Of a stretch of DNA of 64,000 nucleotides, positions 43,308-54,807 are shown in pieces. The DNA lies in NCBI GenBank assembly GCA_030710605.1, contig CP092863.1:116750680-116814679 (forward strand), written 5' to 3'. Below the pieces are notes generated by a model. The model was not told the DNA's origin. It saw nothing but the letters and a program-made list of their open reading frames with translations, and searched no databases. Positions within the stretch are counted from its first letter, which is position 1, and every line of letters starts with the position of its first letter. The position numbers and the translations under genes were made by a program. The DNA is from Cordylochernes scorpioides (lineage: Eukaryota > Arthropoda > Arachnida > Pseudoscorpiones > Chernetidae).

Positions 43308-43560
43308 TATCCCAAGTACAGGCCATGCTAATCATGGTGGGTATAGTTAGCGACTGTCTTTGACCATAAATACACTACACAATTATAGGAAGTATTTCGA
43401 CTTTTGCACTTGCAAGTTGATTGAACACCGTTTGTTTACTTGAACTCAGTGGTGGGTTAAGAGAACCTTATGAAAGAATCGGGAACAGTTAAGGCAGAAA
43501 AAAAAAGGATCAATGCGGGATTCGATCCCGGGTCTTAATTCTCTAAATTCACGTCACCTA
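43308..43560 (-). mobile_element. SINE-like element, relative of 35535-35830
   Basis: It contains GGCCATGCTAATCATGGTGG, then GACTTTTGCACTTGCAAG and a GAATCGGGA word, and a tRNA-like B box on the minus strand (GACCCGGGATCGAATCCCGC at about 43519-43538). Confidence 0.55.
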
Positions 43561-43803
43561 CTTTTTTTGTAAAAGAAAGAATGCCCCAGCGCAGGTGGTA
43601 ATATTAAAAAAGGAATCTCCTGATCTTGCAATTGATATTTGTTGATGGCTTGTCAACAAACCATTCGGTCTCTTGACAATATATTCGGTCCTTCGACAAA
43701 CCACTCGGTCTCTAGACATCCGATTGGTCAGTCCACAGACCACTTTGTCACTTGACAATACATTCAGTTCTTCGACAAACCAGTCTCTAGACATCCCATT
43801 GGT

Positions 43804-44868
43804 CAGTCCACAAACCAATCGCCAAAACCAGCCAACTTTTCAGTCCACAAACCAATCGCCAAAACCAGCCAACTGTTCAGTCCACAAACCAATCGCCAAA
43901 ACCAGCCAACTGGTCAGTCCACAAACCAATCGCCAAAACCAGCCAACTGGTCAGTCCACAAACCAATCGCCAAAACCAGCCAACTGGTCAGTCCACAAAC
44001 CAATCGCCAAAACCAGCCAACTGTTCAGTCCAAACCAATCGCCAAAACCAGCCAACTGGTCAGTTCACAAACCAATCGCCAAAACCAGCCAACTAGTCAG
44101 TCCACAAACCAATCGCCAAAACCAGCCAACTGGTCAGTCCACAAACCAATCGCCAAAACCAGCCAACTGTTCAGTCCACAAACCAATCGCCAAAACCAGC
44201 CAACTGGTCAGTCCACAAACCAATCGCCAAAACCAGCCAACTGGTCAGTCCACAAACCAATCGCCAAAACCAGCCAACTGGTCAGTCCAAAAACCAATCG
44301 CCAAAACCAGCCAACTGGTCAGTCCACAAACCAATCGCCAAAACCAGCCAACTGGTCAGTCCACAAACCAATCGCCAAAACCAGCCAACTGGTCAGTCCA
44401 CAAACCAATCGCCAAAACCAGCCAATTGGTCAGTCCACAAACCAATCGCCAAAACCAGCCAACTGGTCAGTCCACAAACCAATCGCCAAAACCAGCCAAC
44501 TGTTCAATCCACAAACCAATCGCCAAAACCAGCCAACTGGTCAGTCCACAAACCAATCGCCAAAACCGGCCAACTGTTCAATCCACAAACCAATCGCCAA
44601 AACCAGCCAACTGGTCAGTCCACAAACCAATCGCCAAAACCGGCCAACTGTTCAATCCACAAACCAATCGCCAAAACCAGCCAACTGGTCAGTCCACAAA
44701 CCAATCGCCAAAACCAGCCAACTGGTCAGTCCACAAACCAATCGCCAAAACCAGCCAACTGGTCAGTCCACAAACCAATCGCCAAAACCAGCCAACTGGT
44801 CAGTCCACAAACCAATCGCCAAAACCAGCCAACTGGTCAATCCACAAACCAATCGCCAAAACCAGCCA
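43804..44868. repeat. 37-bp minisatellite, about 29 copies
   Basis: Unit: CAGTCCACAAACCAATCGCC, AAAACCAGCCAACTGGT. Variation is mainly GGTCAG, GTTCAG or GTTCAA. The unit has no stop in any plus-strand frame, so a 459-residue frame (43673-45052) runs through it with a 37-residue period (NQSPKPANWSVHKPIAKTSQ). Nothing else supports a protein. The left flank has related words (CAGTCCACAGACCACTTTGTC) and is probably decayed repeat. Confidence 0.9.
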
Positions 44869-45424
44869 ACTTGCGACGCCATTGGTTTTTCGGCCGAACC
44901 GCGACAAACCGATCAGTCCAGCCCGACAAAAGAACAAAGGCACCGGACATCCTCTCCGATACTGTCAAACAATGGCGACACTCAAATTGAATTGTGGAAG
45001 GATTAGCCCACGGACTGGCAACAAGGACTTCCCGCGGGATTGCACAGTCTGATGACGGGAAATCTCTTCACTTTCAGCACTCTACGTGCGACGAACAATC
45101 GGCCAAAAAAGTCATGTCGCAAAATTCTTACAAAATTATGTCACGAAAATGTGTTTCGCTAATAAAACCTACCACTAACCCGCAACACGACGCAAATTTT
45201 AACAAGAAGTTAACGAGGGGTAGCCAAGTGTATAATTGTCGTGTTTTGTTTAGGATCAGGTATTTATGTTAATTTTATCGTTTAAAATGCCAATTGAATG
45301 TCTCTCTATTCTCTGGGGACCAACCTAGCCTTCGAGCACAGTTAAAGTTTATCGCCCGCTTTTTCCTTTATAGAGTGAAAACATCGCTTTACTACTGTTC
45401 TGAGAACTTGGTTGAAAGAAAACC
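44869..45424. other. Right flank of the 37-bp array
   Basis: More GC-rich for about 200 bp (CGGCCGAACCGCGACAAACC), then AT-rich. No homologous repeat or gene recognised. Confidence 0.35.
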
Positions 45425-45760
45425 TATAGTTGGAAATTTTGCCTGGAGAATATTGATCTATTAAAATAAAGGTCACATCTCCCGACAAAACTAGAAATCA
45501 TCTATTGACCGTCGCCGCAAACTAGCGACCTCGAGGCGGAGACAAAGCCACAACACCAACTTGGGAAAACTGAGAAGCATCCACCTAGACACCATGATTT
45601 CGGGCTATGACCCTCGTCTATCCAAGACGGACTTCATTCCATGAGATCCATAAGAGATCCAATAGAATCTTCACAATCTGCCAACGAGTTGTTTAGCTGG
45701 CAAAATGGCTAGGCCAAATCTATGGCCAAAATATGGAAGGTCGTTGTTTAAACGTCTATT
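45425..45760 (+). mobile_element. Repeat family with TATTGACCGTCGCCGCAAAC
   Basis: A diverged copy of the element at 48061-48437: it shares CCGTCGCCGCAAACTAGCG, GACAAAGCCACAACACCA, CATGATTTCGGGCTATG and GGCCAAATCTATGGCC. No coding frame. Class unknown. Confidence 0.6.
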
Positions 45761-45896
45761 TTGACGGGAGAAATAACCTTTTAATAACAAAGACCTATAA
45801 TGTTATATATAAACTATTAGGCACAAATGCACTCAAATAATATGGTATAAACTATTGAATTTAAATGGGAAGGAAGCTATACTCTTAGCGCGCAGA

Positions 45897-46056
45897 TATA
45901 CACTCATGGACAAGATTACAGTGACCTTTATTGAAGACACAAGAGATAACCAAATGTGAACAAAATTGTCTCTGACTCCTTAAATAAATAAATAAATAAA
46001 TGACCGGCGACATCGAACACTTTCCACTTTCTTAAGTTTTGTCAATGAGTGGATAT
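45897..46056. mobile_element. Deleted MITE of the CACTCATGGACAAAA family
   Basis: TACACTCATGGACAAGATTA joins directly to CAGTGACCTTTATTGAAGAC, so the 118-bp unit lost its middle; the right end is TTAAGTTTTGTCAATGAGTG. An (AAAT)n run lies between. Confidence 0.7.
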
Positions 46057-46167
46057 AAAGTGGAGATCACCCCAGGCTATCTTCTCCTATGTAATTGGAA
46101 ACTGTTGTAATATAAACTAATGATTAAATTGAACTATTTTGAAGAGTGTTTCAAAATAAATCTTTTT

Positions 46168-46720
46168 ATATACACTCATGGACTTAAGGAAGTTGTACCT
46201 TTTACCATGTATATCGGGATTATAACTATGAAAGATAAACTCATGGACAAAACTTAAGGAAGTTGTACCTTTTAGAATGTATATCGGGATTGAGACAATA
46301 ACTCTGAAAGATACACTCATGGACAAAACTTAAGAATGTTGTACCTTTTAGAATGTATATCGGGATTCAGACAAATACTCTGAAAGATACACTCATGCAC
46401 TTAAGGAAGTTGTACCTTTTAGAATGTATATCGGGATTATAACTATGAAAGATACACTCATGGACAAAACTTAAGGAAGTTGTACCTTTTAGAATGTATA
46501 TCGGGATTCAGACAATAACTCTGAAAGATACACTAATGGACAAAACTTAAGGAAGTTGTACCTTTTAGAATGTATATCGGGATTCAGACAATAACTCTGA
46601 AAGATATTACAGTGACCTTTATTGTAGACACACGAGATAACCAAGTGTGAACAGACTCTGTCTCCGTAAAAAAAAAAAGACGACCGGCGATATTAAAGAC
46701 TTAAGTGTTGTCCATGAGTG
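46168..46720 (+). repeat. Short-unit array (about 60-80 bp) of the same MITE
   Basis: Six or so units of ACACTCATGGACAAAACTTA, AGGAAGTTGTACCTTTTAGA and ATGTATATCGGGATT..., each cut short after GAAAGATA, before the CAGTGACC part. The last unit is full and runs on to the opposite terminus near 46720. A different repeat length arose from the same starting element. Confidence 0.8.
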
Positions 46721-47221
46721 GGTTGTGTAAATTCTCCGGTGTAGAAGGAAGAGACCGTGGAAACCAAGCCGCGGTGACATCCCACAACAGAGATGTCCTC
46801 GTGGGAGAGACCTTCTGAAAGTTTTTGTTCTCCGATACTGGCCTCTAATTTATCTCCTTTTTTATTAAATGTTTTATTTACCTGATTTGGCATCGGTGGT
46901 TACTGGAGGGTAACTTTCAAGGATACACTCCTGGTCTATTGAATTGTTTACTTTTTTTGGTAGGGAGTACATTAAATGGGTTTCACATGGATTCTGTTTA
47001 ATAGGTTTGGGGTTTTTTAGAAGTCGGACAGTGGTTTCACATGAAGGGGTTTTGACCTTTTGTCATTCGATTCTAAGAGTAAACTCTTGTTTCCAGAAAT
47101 TGGCGGATTTTCCTCTCTCTTACTCTGGTTATTTATATTGAATTTTAGTATTTTTCATATATGTAAATATTAAAATTTCTCGTATAGGTATTTATATATG
47201 AAAAATAATAGATAAAAAAAG
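46721..47221. other. Intergenic, no gene
   Basis: Nothing supported. Short frames on both strands lack any family signature. Confidence 0.35.
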
Positions 47222-47352
47222 GTCAGGTGTTGTTATTAAAAATAAAAATGGCATATCCTGACCAGGAGCACATATGCTTTACAGATGGCGTTCTGCCTTC
47301 TGTAAGACACATGTGCTCCTTGTCAGGATATGCTATTTTTATTTTTAATATT
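47222..47352. mobile_element. Minimal hairpin copy of the snapback element
   Basis: AATGGCATATCCTGACCAGG and AGCACATATGCTTTACAGA are answered by TCTGTAAGACACATGTGCTC and CTTGTCAGGATATGCTATTT, with GGCGTTCTGCC at the turn. It is the outer third of the arms at 19104. Confidence 0.8.
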
Positions 47353-47404
47353 TAGACATGTATATAAGTTCTCTTGGAATTATTCTTTAATTATTCTCTA
47401 TCTT

Positions 47405-47565
47405 ATTCTAAGATAGAGATTAATTAATAGAGATTAATTTGGCGAAACCGCTGAGAGGGTTCACTACTGATGAGCCAAACCCTCTCATTCAATTACTCAT
47501 ATCATTGCAGTAAGGCCTGTAGAGATAATATTTGATGATATTTAAAAGAAACGCATTGCCAGTAA
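47405..47565. mobile_element. Foldback-family fragment
   Basis: GGCGAAACCGCTGAGAGGGT, TCACTACTGATGAGCCAAAC and CATTGCAGTAAGGCCTGTAG match the middle and one arm of the 12003/13286 families. Confidence 0.55.
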
Positions 47566-48060
47566 ATTTATTTGTGTAAAATAAAAGCGCGTATATTCAT
47601 AAAAACTTCTTGTAAGAAATAATCCATGTTTTAATTAAGTCTGTTGAGGAACGATTATAACGCTTGAAAAAGCATTTTGAATTAATAAATAAATTAATTG
47701 TGAGAGAAATCTTTGTTGTTTGCTTTTTACACAATTTTACTTTAAATCATGGATAGATGTAAGTGTCGAGTGTTGATATATAAAGAAAGGTATTGAAGTA
47801 AAGGTGTCGATCCATCCATCGCAATTGAGAATTGACAACTACAGATAAATGTAAACCATACGCAACGGATAAGACAAAAAAAAAGACACAAACATAAAAA
47901 GAATAAAAAGGAAAAGTACACTCTGATACGATATCTACAGAATCTAAAATAAGTCTCACATTGAAGTTTAGCTTATTAAAGAGATCATAATTAGAAAGTT
48001 CGCCAATTGTCAATATTTAATTAAGGCAATTTATTGCAAGTAATATTTAATATAATGTAT
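47566..48060. other. Intergenic, no gene
   Basis: AT-rich, a minus-strand frame at 47747-48013 has no family signature. Nothing else seen. Confidence 0.3.
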
Positions 48061-48437
48061 AATAGATGGAAAAATTGCCGGGAGGAAATTGATCCATAGA
48101 AGCATAGGGCGCTTCTCCCGTCAAAATAAACGCCAAAAACTGACGCCATCTATTGACCGTCGCCGCAAACTAGCGGCCTCGGGTCGGTGACAAAGCCACA
48201 ACACCAGCTTTGGCAAATTGAGAAGCGTCCATCTAGAGACCATGGTTTCGGGCTAATGGCCCTCGTCAGTCTAGGGCGGACTTTATTCCATGAGATCCAC
48301 ACGGGATCTAATGGAATCTTCACAATCTACCAAAGAGGTGTTTTGCTGGCAAGGTGGCTGGGCCAAATCTATGGCTAGAATATAGATGGAAAAATTGCCG
48401 GGGGGAAATTGATCCATAGAAGCATAGGGCGCTTCTA
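48061..48437 (+). mobile_element. 377-bp element flanked by 57-bp direct repeats
   Basis: ATAGATGGAAAAATTGCCGG through GCATAGGGCGCTTCT occurs at 48061-48117 and again at 48381-48437, enclosing CCGTCGCCGCAAACTAGCGG, GACAAAGCCACAACACCAGC and GGGCCAAATCTATGGC. The direct repeats recall a tiny LTR element (TRIM-like) or a tandem repeat of one and a bit units. A diverged copy is at 45425-45760. Confidence 0.6.
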
Positions 48438-49116
48438 TAATGTATAATATTTTGATAAATAAATTGATTTATTTTTAAAAGAATATTACGCCTCTAAAAT
48501 AGTTTTGTAATTTGATACCAGATGGCGCGCTAGTGCATCGTAATACATGTGTATCTCGAAATAACACAAGATGATTATTACCTTACCCAATTGGGAGAAT
48601 CTGTATGGGACAAGTCCCTAATAAAGGCTTTTGTGTGTGTGTGTGTATCTCTCTAGTTAATACAAGTATATTTTCTTGCAATACACTTTAACGATTAGAA
48701 ATTTATATTAAAATTATGAATTATTTTAAACGCTACATTTTAAAAATATATACAATTAATTAAAAGCTCTTACTACAAACTTTTACAGCAATGAGTACAA
48801 ATTGCATGAGAGAGGTGGTATGGCTCATCAATGTTTTTTTTTATAAATTATTATTATCCTATATATCATTATACAAGGTCGTGGAGACTATATACGTTGA
48901 TTATATGTGATATATGTTGAGTATAATGGTACAAGTCTTCTTTAATGGCCCCATGTACCAGAGAAGGTGTTCTGGAGCAGCTTCCTACCTCTTGTAGATG
49001 GTACAGGTTAGGAAGATCTTCGTTCATTCCGCTCTCATCCGAAGTGAACCCTACTGTTTTGATCTCCAGACACCCTCCTACTATTAGACTTCTTCTTCTT
49101 TCTTATCTCCACTCAA
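48438..49116. other. Foldback fragment, TG microsatellite and LINE 3' flank
   Basis: 48455-48545 matches the GATGGCGCGCTA foldback family. A (GT)n run is at 48634-48647. From about 48950 the sequence becomes GC-richer and is likely untranslated LINE sequence on the minus strand. Confidence 0.45.
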
Positions 49117-49290
49117 TCACACTAAGGTATCAAGCTTGTAAAGCTTGTTGATGGTGTCTGCCGGGGAAGAGTAGAGCTCATCAATGGATGAGTCAATACA
49201 GTCAATAATATGTCTTGGGGTTGCAGGCTGAGAATTGCACTTAATACATAGTGGGAAAACCTTGCAACCATTCTGGAAAGTCATTGTCCG
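49117..49290 (-). pseudogene. LINE ORF2 C-terminus
   Basis: The minus strand encodes GCKVFPLCIKCNSQPATPRH followed by IIDCIDSSIDELYSS and LYKLDTLV with a stop at 49117-49119. The C-x2-C...H...C pattern is the zinc-like end found in many LINE polymerases. The same end occurs on the plus strand at 54414-54560, which shows a dispersed family. The upstream part of the ORF is absent, as in 5'-truncated copies. Confidence 0.65.
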
Positions 49291-50104
49291 TTGACTATTA
49301 GACTGAAATTCTTATACGAGTGAATGGATGTGTTTAAAGAGAAATATGGATATATGCAACTAGTAATGTAGAAATTTATACTAAAAAAAATAATTTAACA
49401 TGGATATCTAATATTAGATCAAGTGTTCCAGCTATTCCATTGGTCAGGTACTCTCCACTAATCCTGTAAGCCATCAGACCACTATGTAAATAGGGTCAAG
49501 TCCATAATGTTAATCCGCTCAGTTACGGGAATACCTTATTTATGACGGAGCTAAGAAAAGAAGGACTCCCACGCCTCTTGTAAGTTCGTGATCTACATTT
49601 GGTGGTTAACAGAGAGGCGATGGTGGTGGTGCTTATCTCCATGGTTAAACCAATTCCTGAAGTCCACTCCTCTACAATTTTGCGATAGTAGTTATAAGCC
49701 TTGTTTTGAGGCGGTGTTTTGTTAAGGAAGCTTTGTGTTTTTTACACGAGAAAACAACGATCATTGAATGTTTTAAGACGGAATCATATATATATATATA
49801 TATATATATACTTACAACACATTCTGCGCAAATGTAACGAGTCCTTTTTTCTCTGGAATTTAAATTTAAATGTATAATTGTCCCTCTTCAATCTTGATAT
49901 CATAGTTTTTTTTTACCTTCAGAGTATTTCAACGAGTGAATAGCGAAATATAGAAAAGTGAAAAAATTGAGAGACGAGAAGAACTATTGTGCACGTTTGA
50001 AAAAGCGTTGACAAGATATCTTATATTGTACATCGAAATCATAACGGTGAAAGTTTTAAAAGAAAGTATTTTATAAATCCCCTAAAAACTTGTCATACAG
50101 TGCA
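49291..50104. other. Intergenic, no gene
   Basis: A (TA)n run at 49789-49811 and AT-rich sequence. Nothing else supported. Confidence 0.35.
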
Positions 50105-52322
50105 GAGAAGCGTCAGACACAGCTTACGCCCCCTCGGCTAAGTGTTTCCCCGGGAGGAAGTAGTGTATGTCCAAGGTCAGTACAGTGGCTAGGAGGGTCC
50201 CACACAGCTTACGTCCCCTCTGCTAAGTGTTTCCCCGGGAGGAAGTAGTGTATGTCCAAGGTCAGTACAGTGGCTAGGAGGGTCCCACACAGCTTACGTC
50301 CCCTCTGCTAAGTGTTTCCCCGGGAGGAAGTAGTGTATGTCCAAGGTCAGTACAGTGGCTAGGAGGGTCCCACACAGCTTACGTCCCCTCTGCTAAGTGT
50401 TTCCCCGGGAAGAAGTAGTGTATGTCCAAGGTCAGTACAGTGGCTAGGAGGGTCCCACACAGCTTACGTCCCCTCAGCTAAGTGTTTCCCCGGGAGGAAG
50501 TAGTGTATGTCCAAGGTCAGTACAGTGGCTAGGAGGGTCCCCTACAGCTTACGTCCCCTCAGCTAAGTGTTTCCCCGGGAGGAAGTAGGGTATGTCCAAG
50601 GTCAGTACAGTGGCTAGGAGGGTCCCACACAGCTTACGTCCCCTCAGCTAAGTGTTTCCCCGGGAGGAAGTAGTGTATGTCCAAGGTCAGTACAGTGGCT
50701 AGGAGGGTCCCACACAGCTTACGTCCCCTCAGCTAAGTTTTTCCCCGGGAGGAAGTAGTGTATGTCCAAGGTCAGTACAGTGGCTAGGATGGTCCCACAC
50801 AGCTTACGTCACCTCAGCTAAGTGTTTCCCCGGGAGGAAGTAGTGTATGTCCAAGGTCATTACAGTGGCTAGGAGGGTCCCACACAGCTTACGTCCCCTC
50901 AGCTAAGTGTTTCCCCGGGAGGAAGTAGTGTATGTCCAAGGTCAGTACAGTGGCTAGGAGGGTCCCACACAGCTTACGTCCCCTCAGCTAAGTGTTTCCC
51001 CGGGAGGAAGTAGTGTATGTCCAAGGTCAGTACAGTGGCTAGGAGGGTCCCCTACAGCTTACGCCCCCTCAGCTAAGTGTTTCCCCGGGAGGAAGTAGTG
51101 TATGTCCAAGGTCAGTACAGTGGCTAGGAGGGTCCCACACAGCTTACGTCCCCTCAGCTAAGTGTTTCCCCGGGAGGAAGTAGTGTATGTCCAAGGTCAG
51201 TACAGTGGCTAGGAGGGTCCCCTACAGCTTACGTCCCCTCAGCTAAGTGTTTCCCCGGGAGGAAATAGTGTATGTCCAAGGTCAGTACAGTGGCTAGGAG
51301 GGTCCCCTACAGCTTACGTCCCCTCAGCTAAGTGTTTCCCCGGGAGGAAGTAGTGTATGTCCAAGGTCAGTACAGTGGCTAGGAGGGTCCCACACAGCTT
51401 ACGTCCTCCCAGCTAAGTGTTTCCCCGGGAGGAAGTAGTGTATGTCCAAGGTCAGTACAGTGGCTAGGAGGGTCCCCTACAGCTTACGTCCCCTCAGCTA
51501 AGTGTTTCCCCTGGAGGAAGTAGTGTATGTCCAAGGTCAGTACAGTGGCTAGGAGGGTCCCCTACAGCTTACGTCCCTTCAGCTAAGTGTTTCCCCGGGA
51601 GGAAGTAGTGTATGTCCAAGGTCAGTACAGTGGCTAGGAGGGCCCCACACAGCTTACGTCCCCCCAGCTAAGTGTTTCCCCGGGAGGAAGTAGTGTATGT
51701 CCAAGGTCAGTACAGTGGCTAGGAGGGTCCCACACAGCTTACGTCCCCCCAGCTAAGTGTTTCCCCTGGAGGAAGTAGTGTATGTCCATGGTCAGTACAG
51801 TGGCTAGGAGGGTCCCACACAGCTTACGTCCCCTCAGCTAAGTGTTTCCCCGGGAGGAAGTAGTGTATGTCCAAGGTCAGTACAGTGGCTAGGAGGGTCC
51901 CACACAGCTTACGTCCCCTCAGCTAAGTGTTTCCCCGGGAGGAAGTAGTGTATGTCCAAGGTCAGTACAGTGGCTAGGAGGGTCCCACACAGCTTACGTC
52001 CCCTCAGCTAAGTGTTTCCCCGGGAGGAAGTAGTGTATGTCCAAGGTCAGTACAGTGGCTAGGAGGGTCCCACACAGCTTACGCCCCTCAGCTAAGTGTT
52101 TCCCCGGGAGGAAGTAGGGTATGTCCAAGGTCAGTACAGTGGCTAGGAGGGTCCCACACAGCTTACGTTCCCTCAGCTAAGTGTTTCCCCGGGAGGAAGT
52201 AGTGTATGTCCAAGGTCAGTACAGTGGCTAGGAGGGTCCCACACAGCTTACGTCCCCCCAGCTAAGTGTTTCCCCGGGAGGAAGTAGTGTATGTCCAAGG
52301 TCAGTACAGTGGCTAGGAGGGG
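50105..52322. repeat. 85-bp satellite, about 26 copies
   Basis: Unit: CACACAGCTTACGTCCCCTC, AGCTAAGTGTTTCCCCGGGA, GGAAGTAGTGTATGTCCAAG, GTCAGTACAGTGGCTAGGAG, GGTCC. Copies differ by single bases (CACACAG or CTACAG; CTCAGC, CTCTGC or CCCAGC). The array ends abruptly in GGGGGCAGTCCAATTGCCCG. It is much more GC-rich than its surroundings. I found no single-copy relative elsewhere in the window. Confidence 0.95.
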
Positions 52323-52879
52323 GCAGTCCAATTGCCCGCAGGTAACAATGGGCTAATTACTGGCGCCCATTGTTGGCGTCAGAATTGGGTGACATCAATT
52401 GGGGAGGGGAACATCTCGAACATATGTGCTCTATCCACTCCTGGCACACAGAGAAACTTTGCACGTTGCTGACGTAGATTCAACCCCCATCCAGGTTTTT
52501 TGAAGAATGTGACAAATCCTCTACCGTCGGACACTCTACATTATCTTCACTTTGACAATGTTCTGCAAGGTCAACTCGTTGCTCATCGATTCTCTTCATT
52601 GATGTGTCTAGAGATTCATTCTTTAAGTTTAATCTACGATACAAATTCTATCGTAACAGCCACTTGGCTTTTCCAAAAGAAAGAAGAATTCTAGCTTTTT
52701 CAATACAGAATTCCTCAGGGAAATTACCGCTACAATCTTTAACGCACTACACACAAAACCAATAATGAAATCAGAGAATAAAGAATAATTGACAATAGAC
52801 CCAATAACATTTATCATTGGCGCCGACTACAAAAAATATCCAGAATAAAGGTTTATACTTATCGACAAAAATTCAGAAA
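52323..52879. other. Right flank of the 85-bp array
   Basis: A small inverted word pair (CCCATTGTTGGCGTC against GCGCCCATTGTT-type sequence) occurs near 52350-52380. No gene is supported. Confidence 0.35.
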
Positions 52880-53050
52880 GTCTTTGATAGCGCCGGTCAT
52901 CTTTTTTTTTTTCATGGAGGCAGAAGCAATTTTGTTTACGCTTAGCTATCTCGTGTCTCCAATAAAGGTCACTGTAATATCTTTCAGAGTTATAAGTTCG
53001 ATATACTTGTTAAAAGATAAAACTTCCTTAAGTTTTGTCCATGAGTGCTT
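52880..53050. mobile_element. MITE of the CACTCATGGACAAAA family, one end
   Basis: GCGCCGGTCATC with a T run, then TCTCGTGTCTCCAATAAAGG, TCACTGTAATATCTTTCAGA and TTAAGTTTTGTCCATGAGTG. The other terminus is not recognisable. Confidence 0.65.
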
Positions 53051-53485
53051 GTCTCTTTAACACACACGCAACTATGACAACCCACCATTTTGAAGGTTTT
53101 ATCGAGGACGGACAAATATTTTGACAAGAGCTACGGACGAAGGAAGACTCGGGAACACCACCTATGATGAAGACAACAAAGAAATAAACCACTTTTAAAG
53201 AGGTAAGTTATTCATTATTTATTTTAAAAATTATCTGAAAATGGCACAAAAGTGAAAATATACTGATATCAGGTGGATAAAAAGAAAATGCATCAGCTGA
53301 TCATGCAACTAAAAGTTTCCAATGACTTGCGCCATCTATCGGAATAAATCTAATCAATTAAATTAGGGCAATAACAGCTACTGAGATTTCCAATGAGCTT
53401 TCAAGTGCATCTGGAACGACAGTTTCAATACCAAGTCTTTGAAAAAGTGAAATCGTCTCCAATACATATAAATAATAAACAAAAC

Positions 53486-54370
53486 GGCAATTCAAGCGCG
53501 TTCTCCAGTAAGAAAGATACCTTTCATTGGTCGGCTTGCATATAGACCATTCTTCTAAATCCTTGAATAAACACTTTGAAAATCAATATTAAACAAAATG
53601 GCCTCCGAGAATGAGATTCCTTTTTTATATTCTTCTAAAGCTTTAGGTTATCACAAGCACTGCTATATGATCCTCATACTCCTGTACCAGGGTTTGTGAT
53701 ACCAGGAGTATAGGATCCTCATACTCCTGTAGCAGGGTTTGTGATACCAGGAGTATAGGATCCTCATACTCCTGTAGCAGGGTTTGTGATACCAGGAGTA
53801 TAGGATCCTCATACTCCTGTAGCAGGGTTTGTGATACCAGGAGTATAGGATCCTCATACTCCTGTAGCAGGGTTTGTGATACCAGGAGTATATGATCCTC
53901 ATACTCCTGTAGCAGGGTTTGTGATACCAGGAGTATAGGATCCTCATACTCCTGTACCAGGGTTTGTGATACCAGGAGTATAGGATCCTCATACTCCTGT
54001 AGCAGGGTTTGTGATACCAGGAGTATAGGATCCTCATACTCCTGTAGCAGGGTTTGTGATACCAGGAGTATAGGATCCTCATACTCCTGTAGCAGGGTTT
54101 GTGATACCAGGAGTATAGGATCCTCATACTCCTGTAGCAGGGTTTGTGATACCAGGAGTATAGGATCCTCATACTCCTGTAGCAGGGTTTGTGATACCCG
54201 AAAACTTTAGAAGAATATTTAAAATAAAACAAGAAACACTTCCTCGGAAGCTGTTTTGTTTCTTATTGATGTACAAAGTGTTATTTAAGGATTTAGAAGG
54301 ATGGTCTATATGCAAGCCGACCAATGAAAGGTATCTCTTTCTTACTGGAGAACGCGCGTTTGAATTGGTG
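53486..54370. mobile_element. Foldback element with a minisatellite in its loop
   Basis: GGCAATTCAAGCGCGTTCTC and ATTGGTCGGCTTGCATATAG in the left arm are answered by CTATATGCAAGCCGACCAAT and GAACGCGCGTTTGAATTG in the right arm. Arms of about 170 bp enclose the 45-bp array at 53660-54195. Confidence 0.75.
53660..54195 (-). repeat. 45-bp tandem repeat, about 12 copies
   Basis: Unit: CCTCATACTCCTGTAGCAGG, GTTTGTGATACCAGGAGTAT, AGGAT. ATACTCCTG and CAGGAGTAT inside the unit are inverted, so each unit can fold. The 45-bp period keeps a minus-strand frame open (YSWYHKPCYRSMRIL repeated) over 189 codons; I take this as a result of period rather than a gene. Confidence 0.92.
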
Positions 54371-54413
54371 CCGTGAACGTCAGTCATGGACCCTAGATCA
54401 ATGACTTCAAGTA

Positions 54414-54560
54414 CTCTCAAAGGTTTTCCCACTATGTACTAAGTGTGAACCTGCAACCCCAAAACACATTATTGACTGTATTGACTCATCCATTGATGTG
54501 CTCTACTCATCCCCGACAAACACCATCAACAAGCTTCACAAGCTTGACATCCTAATATGA
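54414..54560 (+). pseudogene. LINE ORF2 C-terminus, second copy
   Basis: SKVFPLCTKCEPATPKH and IIDCIDSSIDVLYSSP, then a TGA at 54558-54560 and TTGAGTGGAGATAAGAAAGA, matching the minus-strand copy at 49117-49290 into the 3' UTR. Only the end of the element is present. Confidence 0.65.
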
Positions 54561-54807
54561 TTGAGTGGAGATAAGAAAGAAGAAGTCCTCTCAACTTACC
54601 TTTCCTTTTAATTATATCTTATTTAGAAGGCTTTAAAATCTCTTCATACTTTTTCCTTTACTACACTATCTGTTCATTCGTTTTTTTTTTTTTTTTAGAA
54701 TTCTTCGACACAACTAGAAACACAAAATAATAACGAAAAAATAATACAGAAAATTGAAATTGTACTGGTATCAGTTTGATAAATTAATTTTAAAAAAGCA
54801 TCTCTCG

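Noticed and set aside
53663-54232. 189-codon minus-strand frame with a 15-residue repeat
   Set aside because: It follows from a 45-bp tandem repeat without a stop. There is no start context, signal or non-repeat domain.
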